Shown here one piece after another: positions 1 through 9,900 of a stretch of DNA of 64,000 nucleotides. The stretch lies in contig CM076944.1 of the NCBI GenBank assembly GCA_039566865.1, forward strand, positions 15,398,501-15,462,500, given 5' to 3'. The DNA comes from Aurelia coerulea (taxonomy: Eukaryota > Cnidaria > Scyphozoa > Semaeostomeae > Ulmaridae). The translations under genes and the position numbers were made by a program. Position 1 is the first letter of the stretch, and the number at the start of each line of letters is the position of its first letter. Below the pieces are notes generated by a model that made no database searches, was not told the origin of the DNA, and worked only from the letters and a program-made list of their open reading frames with translations.

Positions 1-1458
1 GATTTAACACAATAAGCACACGTCGGAATATGCCATGAATGTTCTTTTTTACTGAAGTTTGCCCTGCCCGTGCACATTGCCCACTTTGAATTGACCTTAC
101 ATGTTTGTTCCAGCTTTCTAATGGATTCTAACTCCACTTTGCAATTGATTTTGCCATTCAAGAAATCTATTTTTCTCCTGTATATTTTACAACTAATATT
201 GAATTTTCAAATTTACTAATTACGTTAAAAGAAAGGTGCAAGAAATATAGTAATTATTTGCAGTAAACAAATAAAACCTCACTTTTTGTCGAAAACAACT
301 CAGTTCTTGGTAGTAAACAACTCGAATTCATACAAACCAGTTCACAAGTTTTTCTTTATTCCTTGAGATATATATCGAATTATATATAATATCGGTTATA
401 GTGAAACACCCTAGTCTTCAAAAACTTTACGTAATAAAGAATACATTTTTGCAACATAAAGAAATCTAGTACAGAAAGATGGACATGAAACCACTTCATA
501 TTCCCATGGGAATATTGGGTCCCAGGTAAATAGTAGTTATTTCACTCAAGCTCGTTGTCTTTACCATTGCTGTGCACTCTTGAAACCTTCTCAGAAAATA
601 CCAGCAATAAATTCAATATAGTGCTATTTTGTCAAAATCGCCCAAATAAGGAAATTTGCCCCAGCATCCCCCTATTTCGGAAAATTTTAAGATATCCTTC
701 ATGTCGTATTCTCCTTTAGAAAACCTTTCTAATGAGCCCTCAACCATATTTTTATCAGTTTTCTTTCTCGCGCTATAAATTTATTCTCGAAATCGGAGAT
801 CTGGGCACACTGAGGTATGCCGTCTAAGAAGGAGTCAGGTTTATAAAAACACGGTCCAGTCACTTGCTAAATTTCAAATTACCTTGAAACTAAATTCAAG
901 AGTAACGGTTTTGTTGAATACATCAAAATCCATATATTTAAGTTTTGACCACTTGCCTGAAGTCTTCCAGGAAGCGAATTTAATTTTAATCTGATAAAAG
1001 TGATATCAAGGATATTCTTACCTTGGAATTGTTTGTTTCCGTTTCCCCTTTGTGTTTATCCTTTTTGCATTCCTCACGTTAAACTTTTGTCCTAGCGATG
1101 AATGTTGCAGAATCCAGATTTGAAAACTATAAAATGTTGTTTTCTTTGCTCTAAGATATCTATCCGTTTCTCATTTTGTTTTGGCCCTTTTCCTCCAGCT
1201 ATGATGCCAAAATCTTGTTGAATGCTGTTCGGAGGTTTTTGCTAATTTATCAAAGAAACCAACGAGATAACGTTTCATTTTACTTATGAATGAAAAGCAA
1301 ACAAATAAACAATTATTTTCCCGCCAAAACACCCGGTAGAGAAACCCTTAAATGCTGATGCTTTTGTTATGCAAATTTTGTTGATTGGACTGAAAGACAC
1401 TTTTGGGCGCCATTTTGGGGAAGGTGGTGCAATACTTATGTGAGGTAAGTGTAGAATG
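1..1458. other. AT-rich intronic sequence, no gene seen
   Basis: No coding frame, RNA gene or clear repeat was recognised here. If the HIBCH assignment further on is right, this is intron upstream of exon A. I looked for an exon encoding the HIBCH segment that precedes exon A and did not find one, so the previous exon probably lies before the window. Confidence 0.5.
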
Positions 1459-1470
1459 AAAACATCGAAC

Positions 1471-1722
1471 GACACTTACCTGAAAGGGAACTTGAAGTTC
1501 GATTGTAATTCTACCAGTGATTGGTCAGGAACTATTCACAATTGATAGTCAAGGGAGCGTTTACAATCTCCCATCCCATTGGGGTTTTTTTTGGTGCTTC
1601 ACAAAATTTAAAGACTTATGCTTGGGAACTTGCGCGTGCGCTCTTGCGTGACTTCTCCGTTCCTGACCAATTACTGGTAGAATTACAATCGAACTTCAAC
1701 TTCCCTTTCAGGTAAGTCTCGT
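1471..1722. repeat. Inverted repeat resembling a DIRS terminus
   Basis: Two arms of about 60 bases, 1471-1533 and 1658-1722, are nearly perfect reverse complements around a loop of roughly 125 bases. The arm (CACTTACCTGAAAGGGAA..., then GAAGTTCGATTGTAATTCTAC) resembles the terminal inverted repeat of the DIRS element at 42.6-47.5 kb, which has CACTTACCGAAGGGAAGTG and then GAAGTTTGATTGAAATTCTGC at the same place, and outside it both have a GTTCAATTTT/GTTTAATTTT stretch. I infer a solo or internally deleted DIRS-family end, about 120 bases upstream of exon A. No recombinase or RT remains. Confidence 0.55.
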
Positions 1723-1841
1723 TCAATTTTTTCATTCTCCCCTTCCAGTTTACCGCCATTGCAACGTCAATTTATCTTCAGTGACATTATAATTGATACA
1801 AATATCATAAAGATTGTTTTTTATTGTCACTTACGTTGCAG

Positions 1842-1938
1842 CATTTTCTCAGCAACATCACTACAGGAAATAATCACGAGGATGCAAGATGACGGTTCAC
1901 ATTGGTCTAAAAGGCAACTTGAGGTAATAAGCCAAATC
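1842..1938 (+). CDS. HIBCH: HIBCH exon A (3-hydroxyisobutyryl-CoA hydrolase, partial)
   Basis: HIBCH is the mitochondrial valine-catabolic enzyme that hydrolyses 3-hydroxyisobutyryl-CoA (crotonase fold, ECH_2 family). After a pyrimidine-rich tract ending in GCAG (1838-1841), the frame gives one base completing a codon and then 32 residues, IFSATSLQEII... through QDDGSHWSKRQLEVISQI. This aligns with the HIBCH segment just before its conserved S-P-T/L-S motif. The next codons (R K S C) do not fit the family, so the exon should end near 1938. The 3' border is unclear: the GT at 1940 leaves one base too many for the phase-0 exon B, and a strong GTAATA donor at 1924 would remove the conserved VISQI. 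Splice data are needed to choose. The assignment is strengthened by exons B and C continuing the same protein in order on the same strand. Confidence 0.78.
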
Positions 1939-2119
1939 CGTAAATCTTGCAAAACACTTTCACATCCTTGCAATAAACAATCATCTGGAGGTATCTCGAT
2001 CGCACCATTCATTCGTAAATCATAAGTCTCCTCTTTATATCTTTCGAATAGTCTGTATCACAATGTCGGAAAAAAGAGGTCCCGTGCAATTTTCGTGTTA
2101 AAATTTATTTTTCAGCGGA

Positions 2120-3290
2120 TTCCTATGTAACTTTTGATGCTGAATCCGAAAATCAATGTTCCCAAGCCGAAAAATGCCTGGAAACATCATTTTTTGGCAT
2201 GCGTAAATGCATTTGATGCCATATTGGTATTAAAATCATAAGATCCATTGTGTTTACTTTAAGATGTAGTTCTTAGAGCGTAAATACTATATTTGAGGTG
2301 CTGAATCCAAAAAACAATGTTACAGAGGCAAAACATTTCAGGAAGCATCAAATTTCTGGCATGCATCGTTGCCTTTGGATGCTATAATGGTGTAAATATC
2401 ACAAAATTTACTACGTTTATCAAAAGATGCAGCTTTCAAAGCGTAAATGCAATATTCGAGGTGCTGAATCCGAAGATCGATTTCCCAGAGCCAAAAAATT
2501 CCAGGAAGCATCAATTTCCGGCATGCATCGATGCCTTTGGATGCTATAATGGTGTAAATATCACAAAATTTACTACGTGTGTCAAAAGATGCAGCTTTAA
2601 GAGCGTAAATGCTATTTTTGAGGTGCTGAATCCGAAAATCAATGTTCCAGAGCCATAAAATTCCAGGAAGCATCAATTTCTGGTATGCATCAATGCCTTT
2701 GATGCTACAATAGTATCAAATCATAAAACCTTTCATTTTTCTTTTAACATGCAGCTTGCACAGCAAAAATACTATATTTGAGGTGCTGAATCCGAAAATC
2801 GATGTTGCAGAGCAAATAGATTCCAGGAAAGATCAATTTCCGGCATGCATCGATGCCTGTGTTGCCATAATAGTGTCAAAATCATAAAAATCTTCTATGT
2901 TTACTTTGTAGCGTTGTTTAGAGAGCGTAAATGCTATATTTGAGGTGTTGAATCCGAAAAACAATGTTCCAGAGCCAAAAAAAATTCCAGGAAGCATCAA
3001 TTTCCGGCATGCATCGATGCCTTTGATGCTATGATGGGGTAAATATCACAAAATGTTCTACGTTCATTAAAAGATGCAGCTTTTATAGCGTAAATGCTAT
3101 ATTCGAGGTGCTGAATCCGAACATCGATGTTCCAGAGCCAAAAAATTCCAGGAATCATCAATTTCTGGCATGCATCGATGCCTTTGATGCCATAATAGGA
3201 TCAAAATCATAAAATCTTTTATGTTTACTTTAAAATTTCAGTCTTTACAGCAAATGTATTATTTTTGAGAAACTGAAACAAAAAATCAGC
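2120..3290 (+). repeat. Left tandem array, ~162-bp unit
   Basis: The landmark GAGGTGCTGAATCC recurs at about 2295, 2458, 2620, 2780, 2942 (GAGGTGTTG) and 3105, a period of 160-165 bases, with edge units near 2138 and 3266 more diverged. Each unit also carries TTCCAGGAAGCATCAATTTC, a palindromic GGCATGCATCGATGCC-like stretch and a TTTACTTTAA/AAAAGATGCAGC segment. Units differ by scattered substitutions and short indels. Confidence 0.85.
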
Positions 3291-3402
3291 ATTTCAGATG
3301 GAAAATTTTCTAGAAAATGCAAATAGCTGGCTTTTTGTTTTTGCCATTGCTAGCGTCATACCTGTTTCTCAAAAAGCAACCGTTTTGCACTTATTGCTAC
3401 CT

Positions 3403-3990
3403 GGTGTCGCAAAAAATGTGTACGGATTTCGTTGATTCCAGCGCTGTGAATTTAGCTTCAATCAATGGATAATCACTCTAAAGATATTCCTCAATAGTTA
3501 GCTTGAACATAGATACCTTGTTTGTTGGTATTAGAGCTTTGAGAGCAGACAAGTTAATCTTGAAAGCTCAAAGTTGCCTCTTCCTACAAACCAGAGCTTT
3601 AGCCTTTTGGCCTAAGCAAATTCTTAAGGCACAGCATATAATTCAACGATAGCCTTGATAAAATTTGAACAATATTAGATCTTGTGTTGTGTTATTCTGT
3701 TTTCCAGAAGTCACCCTCTAGTCACCCATTGGGAGGTTTCTTTATTTTTCATTAATTTCAGTTCTTAATTTCGATATGCGTTAGGAATTTGCTGAGGTCA
3801 AAAGGACAAAGTTCTAGTTTGCAAGTGGACGCAAATCTGAGCATTCAAGATTGATATTTCTGCTCTCAAAGCACCAATACCAGCTGCCGAGGTATCAATG
3901 TTCAAGTTAACTATCGAGGACTGTTTTGAGAGTGATAGGCCATTGATTAAATTGAATCAACGGAAATAAAAGCCTTTCTTTAAATTTGGA
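3403..3990. mobile_element. Diverged MITE, same family as 5683-6288
   Basis: The left part (GGTGTCGCAAAAAATGTGTA, then the TTCCAGCGCTGTGAATTTAG stretch) and the right part (TGCTCTCAAAGCACCAATAC, AAGTTAACTATCGAGGA) match the MITE at 5683-6288 in order. The terminal GGGTGTCCCAAAA is degenerate at both ends, so this is an older copy. It lies in the centre of the foldback element. Confidence 0.65.
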
Positions 3991-4324
3991 CAACCCAAAA
4001 TTTATTCACAAAAGCGAAACGGTGCGCAGGCGTGTGCAGTCCAAAACATGAGTGTGGAAATAGACAAAATTCGCGGACTCTGATGAAGATATTGAGGAAA
4101 AAGAGCAGCAATAAACTCAAAGTAATCGATTGAGGCTTTATTTTGATTGTAAAAATCTATTTAGATTCCTTAAGCTACGTCTTTCTCATTCAAATGTACT
4201 GCAACAAGGAAGCTGGTTAAATTGGGCTATGGCGTAATCGGTGGCCTTCAATAATGCCAAGGAAGTTTTTTCCTGCAATTTATCATCCTCGTTGTATTTT
4301 TTTATCCAGAAGGAAAATTCACCT

Positions 4325-5095
4325 TTATTCAAGCATCAAAAGCATCGATGCATGCCGGAAATCGATGCTTCCTGGAATTTTTTGGCTCTGAAACATTGTT
4401 TTTCGGTTTCAGCACCTCAATTATAGCATTTACGCTCTCTAAACTACCTTATAAGGTAAACATAGAAGATTTTTAGAATTTTAATACTATTATATGGCAT
4501 CAAAGGCATCGATATATGCCGGAAATTGATGCTTCCTGGAATTTTTTGCTCTGGAGCATTGTTTTTTCGGATTCAGCACCTCAAATATAGCATTTACGCT
4601 CTCTAAACAGCGCTACAAAGTAAACATTGAATATGTTTATGATTTGGATACTATTGTGGCATCAAAGGCATTGAAACATGCCAACAATTGATGTTTCCGG
4701 GCCTTTTTTGGCTCTGGAACATTGTTTTTCGGATTCAGCACCTCAAATATGGTACTTACCCTGTGAAACCTACATTATAAAGTCAAAATAAAAGATTTTT
4801 ATGACTTTGATACAATAATGTCATCAACGGCGTCAATGCATGCCGGAAATGGATGCTTCCTGGAATTTTTTTGGCTTCGCAACATTTTTTTCGGATTCAG
4901 CACCTCAAATATAGTATTAACGCTTTAAAAACTGCATCTTAAAGTAAAGACAATAGATTTTATGATTTTAATACCAATATGGCATCAAATGCATTTACGC
5001 ATGCCAAACAACGATGTTTCCTGGCATTCTTTGGCTTGGGAACATTGATTTTCGGATTCAGCATCAAAAGTTACATAGGAATCCGTTGAAAAATC
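4325..5095 (-). repeat. Right tandem array, inverted copy of the left one
   Basis: The complement of the left-array landmark (CAGCACCTC) recurs at about 4410, 4573, 4736 and 4897, with an edge variant CAGCATC at 5059: about 162 bases apart again. About five units are present against about seven on the left, so the arms differ in copy number as in foldback elements that change by slippage or unequal exchange. Confidence 0.85.
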
Positions 5096-5120
5096 AATTT
5101 TAACACGAAAATTGCACGGG

Positions 5121-5545
5121 ATGACATAGCGACCCAGACTAGAAGTTATCATAGTTCCTTTTCCACTAGGAATAATATCTGTGTTCTTCACATTAGACCA
5201 TCTCACTTCCCTGCTGGCAAGAGTGTTTATTTGAGACGCCTTAAGCTCGTCTAAAGATTTTCCAATTCCCATGCCTTTCCTGTCCATATCTCAATACAAG
5301 TCAATTTCGTTGCTTTTTTTTTTTTATATATACAAGCAAATCATAACTAACTACACAACAATATACATTACTCTTATGCCATTCACAGGGGGAAAAGACA
5401 CGGAGTCATCTAGTTCCCACTGTGAATGGCATTTACATTTCTCTAATAATTCAACAGTTAAAAAAACAATAAAAAGGGAAAGGGGAGTCGCTGCGACGGT
5501 ATTATTAGCATGCGCACGGATGCGCAGGCAATATTTACAACATTG
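5121..5545. other. Spacer, no gene seen
   Basis: The stretch between the foldback element and the LINE fossil holds a T-rich run (about 5313-5328), a small inverted pair around ATGCCATTCACA / TGTGAATGGCAT (about 5377-5430) and no credible coding frame. Confidence 0.4.
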
Positions 5546-5682
5546 TTATCCGAACCGCTTCGTCTTTTCAATGAACGAAATTGTAGCTTCAGTTAACATT
5601 CTGTTTGTTATGATATTCAGATCAGCATTTCCATACAAAAGTAAATCGCACAAAAATTTTGATTCCATGTCTGTAATATCTA

Positions 5683-6288
5683 CCGGGTGTCCCAAAAAAA
5701 TGTATACGGATTTGGTTGACTCCAGCGCTGTGAATTTAGCTTCAATCAATGTCTAATCACTCTAAAAATGTTCCTCGATAGTTAACTTGAACATAGGTAC
5801 CTCGTTTGTTGGTATTGGTGCTTTGAGAGCAGACATGTTAATCTTGAAAGCTCAAATTTGCCTCTTCCTGCAAACCAGAGCTTTAGCCTTTTGGCCTAAG
5901 CAAATTCTTAAGGCACAGCGTATAAATCAACGATAGCCTTGATAAAATTTGAGCAATATTAGATCTTGTGTTATTCTGTTTTCCAGAAGTCACCCCCCAG
6001 TCACCCATTGGGAAGTTTCTTAATTTTTCATTAATTTCAGTTCTTAATTTTGATGTGCTTCAGGAACTTTCTTAGGACAAAAGGCCAAAGCTCTGGTTTG
6101 CAGGTGGACGCAAATTTGAGCTTTCAAGATTGATATTTCTGCTCTCAAAGCACCAATACCAACAAACAAGGTATCTATGTTCAAGTTAACTATCGAGGAA
6201 CATTTTGAGAGTGATTAGTCATTGATTAAGGCTAAATTCAAATCGCTAGAGTCAACCAAATCTGTATACATTTTTTTGGGACACCCGG
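5683..6288. mobile_element. MITE with TA duplication (Tc1/mariner-like ends)
   Basis: The ends are CCGGGTGTCCCAAAAAAATG and its inverted copy, flanked on both sides by TA (5681-5682 and 6289-6290). Inverted similarity extends about 180 bases inward, e.g. AACTTGAACATAGGTACCTC against its complement near 6170. There is no transposase frame. TA duplication with GGGTGTCCC ends suggests mobilisation by a Tc1/mariner-superfamily transposase (inference). It is inserted in the LINE fossil. Confidence 0.8.
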
Positions 6289-6496
6289 TAAATCTGGTAC
6301 TTCTGCAAGCTGACGGAAGAGATCTATGCGTTCCAGCAAATTGGGGGCAGTGCAGGAGAAAGTGCTCATTATCTTCATCTCCTGTTCCACATAGACAACG
6401 GGGGCTAAAGCAGTCAAAATGGTGCCGAAATCTGTGCTCATTCAGTGGACTAAATTGTAGGCGCAGTTTTGTTAAATTCTTGATTCCTATTCTGTC

Positions 6497-6967
6497 TGTT
6501 AGAGAACCTCAGTCTCTTCTCGCTAATTCTACTGATAGTGAACCGAAGAAATGTAACAATAACGGAGACATTTTAACGTAAAAACATCTTTCATAACTCG
6601 AATCGTCTCAACTCTAAAAACTCATGATACTCAACTGTTTTCGATGACTAAGCACAGAACTTTCTAGAACGAATACAATAATTTTCCTTATAAGGTTCGA
6701 TCATCCTCTACCGGGTTTCACAAAGGATCCGTCTACCAATCAGATTCTAGATAGTTTGATTTATTTCGTCGTGTGCTAAGTGATAACATATATTGAGCAT
6801 TAGTTGTTTCCGTGTCTCGTTTCTATGTAGAGGTTCTGACGCAACTTTTTTACTAGTACGTGCACTACAAGATGAATCTACTTTTTTACTGTCCGTGAGT
6901 GGTTACACAATATACTAAATACAGGTAACTTCTAAACTATGCGCGGATTGTGAAGGATTTCCCAACA
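6497..6967 (-). repeat. BEL 3' LTR
   Basis: This copy of 471 bases matches 12557-13027 line by line with no difference seen. It lies downstream of the polyprotein stop and the polypurine tract, so it is the 3' LTR in element orientation. Confidence 0.95.
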
Positions 6968-6986
6968 CACCCCCCTCCTTGACCTC

Positions 6987-9900
6987 CTAGGCGTCAAGCA
7001 TAAGTTTGGACTTCCATCGGGAATCCTTAGCAGCAGCGCGGGGTGGCTGGTTTCTCATACAATTTGCATCTTCAATCCTATTGTTATTTGTACCTTCACT
7101 CCTCTCCATACTTACCTCTTTGTCTTTTGATTCACTCGCGTCCTTTCCCTCTTTTTTATCATAACCTGTGGAGGCAATTTCAAGAGGAAATAATTTCAAT
7201 ACTGAACGGTTTAAAGTTTCATTCTTACCACCTGCCTTGCGAACCTTTGCACCTCGTATTATCCCATCTTTTCCCTTGATCAGATCTTCTACAACTCCCA
7301 TTTTCCACTGTCCTCGTTTTACATTGTCTTCCTGGATTAATACCAAGTCTCCTTTGGAAATATTTGCCACTCTTGCATCTGTCTGCTTGTGGAACTCTCT
7401 CAGATCAACCAAATATTCCTTTCTCCAACGATTCCAGAAGTGGTTCAGTTTCCTAGAAAGATAAGAAAATCTTTTAGTCATGTTACTTTGCAGTTCATTG
7501 TCTGATTCATCAAAAGAAGTATCAATATTCTCAGAGAGTGGTGATATCCTTCTCCCACACAAAAGATGAGATGGGGTTAGTGCTTCAACAAGGTCATCGT
7601 ACTGATAGGTTAGTGGCCTGGAATTTATTGTACACTCTATTTCTGTGAGTACAGTTGTCAATTCTTCAAAGTTCAACTTTGCATTTCCCAGGACTTTCCT
7701 CAAACACCTCTTAACGGTCCCTATCATTCTTTCAAACACCCCTCCAAACCAGGCCGCACGCTCTAAATTGAATCTCCAAATTATCCCCTTTGTACTCAGA
7801 TGGCTCTGTACTAACTTGTTCTTAAAGAGTTTCTTGATGAACTTTGCAGAGGCTTTAAAAGTTTTTGCATTGTCTGTCACAAGGAGAGATGGTGTACCCC
7901 TTCTGGCTGCAAAACGTCTCAGGCAATTGATAAAAGTTGAGGCATTTAGATTTTCAACTAGTTCAAGATGAATTGCCCTTGTTACGCAGCATGTAAATAG
8001 TGCAATATATGCTTTTACCATCCCATTCTGACTCTTGACATACACAGGTCCAGCAAAATCTACCCCTACTTTCCCAAAGGGAGGAGCTTCTCTGACTCGA
8101 AATTCTGGAAGAGGTGCAGTAGCTGGGGATTCATAGGGCTGTCCTTCTAGTTTCTTGCAAATGAAACATTTTCTGATGATTTTCTTCACATATTGTCTGC
8201 CTTGTGTGACCCAGAATCTTGATCTTAATTCTGCTAAGGTGCTTCTGACCTTAGAATGATGTACTCTACTGTGGCAATCTAGAATAATAAGGTCAGTGAG
8301 TCTATGATTCTTTGGGAGAATTATTGGAAATTTGCATTCTTCATTCAATTCTGAGTTTTCAAGTCTCCCCTTGCACACAAGGATCTCATTTTGCTCGATC
8401 ACATTCAAGCTTTCTCTTGTCTTCTCAAAGTTTTGATTTAACCTAAGGTCTTGCTGTGCATTTTTTATCCAAATACTCTCAGCATTCCTCAATTCTTCTG
8501 CTGTGAGTTCACCTAAGCACAACTCTCTTCTCTCTCTTTTGAGTCTAATGTTCCCTAAGAATCTTTGAACATAAGCAGTTACTCTAAGCAATTTACCCAG
8601 TGTGGAAAATCTATCCAAATCAATCACTTTCCTAACCTGCTTACTCTCTTGGGCAACATTCAACATTACACTTGTCTTCTTTCTCTCTTCTTTTACTTCT
8701 GTGGAATCCTCTAGATTAAAGTCTTTTGGCCATGCTTCTTTCCCTTGTTTCAACCAAGAAGGGCCTTCCCACCACAATATGCTTTGCCTTAAACTACTAG
8801 CTGTCATCCCTCTTGACCCAATATCAGCTGGATTTTCCTTACCTGGTACATGCCCCCATTGTTCCTTTTTGGATACCTTCAAAATCTCATTTACGCGATG
8901 CTGGACAAATGTTTTCCACTCTCCTTGATTAAAAATCCAAAAAAGAGCAGTTTTGCTGTCCAACCAAAATCTTATGTCATCGATCTCCAATTTTGAGCTC
9001 ATGGAATTCTTCACTGTTTCCATCAGGGTCACTAGAATACGTGCTGACATCAATTCTAATTTGGGAATAGACAACTCTTTCAAGGGAGCTACCCTGGTCT
9101 TAGCACAGAGCAATTTGGTGTAAGTTCCTGTGGTAGTCTTGCAAACAAGATAGACCATGGCACAATATGCATGCTTGCTGGCATCTCCAAAACCGTGAAG
9201 AGTGGTACTTATGATCTCACCATCAATGTCCCCCAGTGTGCATCTTGGGAGGGAAATAGTGTCACTACTCTTTAAATCTTCAAGCCATGCTTCCCACCTT
9301 CTTACCTTATCTTCTGGGAGGGGATCATCCCAACTTAGCTTTTCAAGACACAGCTCCTGAAAAAGGACCTTTGCTGCTACTGCAATGGGACTAATGAGCC
9401 CTAACGGATCAAATATTGCAGCAAGAGTGCTCAAAATACCTCGTTTGGTGGCAACAGTAGTAGGGGTATTTCCAACCTTTCTCATATCAAATTCAAGTCT
9501 GTCTTTTTCTGTGTCCCAATGGATTCCTAGAACCTTAGTTTTGCCCCCAACATCCTTTGACAATCCTAAAGTTTCCTTAGCATAACTGCAGTCATCCTGA
9601 GCATTTTCTCTCACTCTTCTTTCTACTTCCTTCTCATTCCTTTCAATTTTCTTCCTTAATTCCTCATCATTTGTCTTCCACTTTCTGAGTCGTAGACCAG
9701 CCTCTAACATTCTCTGTTTTGCTTTCTCATACAGTAGATAAGCTTCGGATGTACTCTTGCAACTTGTTACTAGATCATCTACGAAAAATCCTTGAATCAT
9801 GTCTCTAGTAAACTCTGGATCTACTTCCTGGTATTTGTTCAAATGATGCCTTATTACAGCATTCAAAAGGAAAGGTGAGCTCGAAATTCCAAATACCACA

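Larger units (their letters stand above)
2081..5120. mobile_element. Foldback element with tandem-repeat arms
   Basis: The outer ends are inverted copies: CCCGTGCAATTTTCGTG at 2081 and its complement ending at 5120, with similarity continuing for about 200 bases. Inside each end lies a tandem array of a unit of about 162 bases, the two arrays in opposite orientation, around a centre of about 1 kb. This architecture (long inverted arms built of direct subrepeats) is that of foldback elements such as FB and sea-urchin TU elements. No transposase frame and no convincing target duplication were seen. The centre holds an older MITE copy at about 3403-3990. Confidence 0.7.

Noticed and set aside
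480..530. Exon-like stretch ending CCCAG|GTAAATAG
   Set aside because: It has acceptor and donor-like borders, but none of the three frames fits the HIBCH segment expected before exon A.
2317..2676. Frames of about 112 codons on both strands in the tandem array
   Set aside because: Open only because the 162-bp unit (54 codons) repeats in frame; no start context, domain or conservation.
5271..5756. 161-codon + frame
   Set aside because: It crosses the MITE boundary and lies antisense to the LINE fossil; composition is not protein-like.
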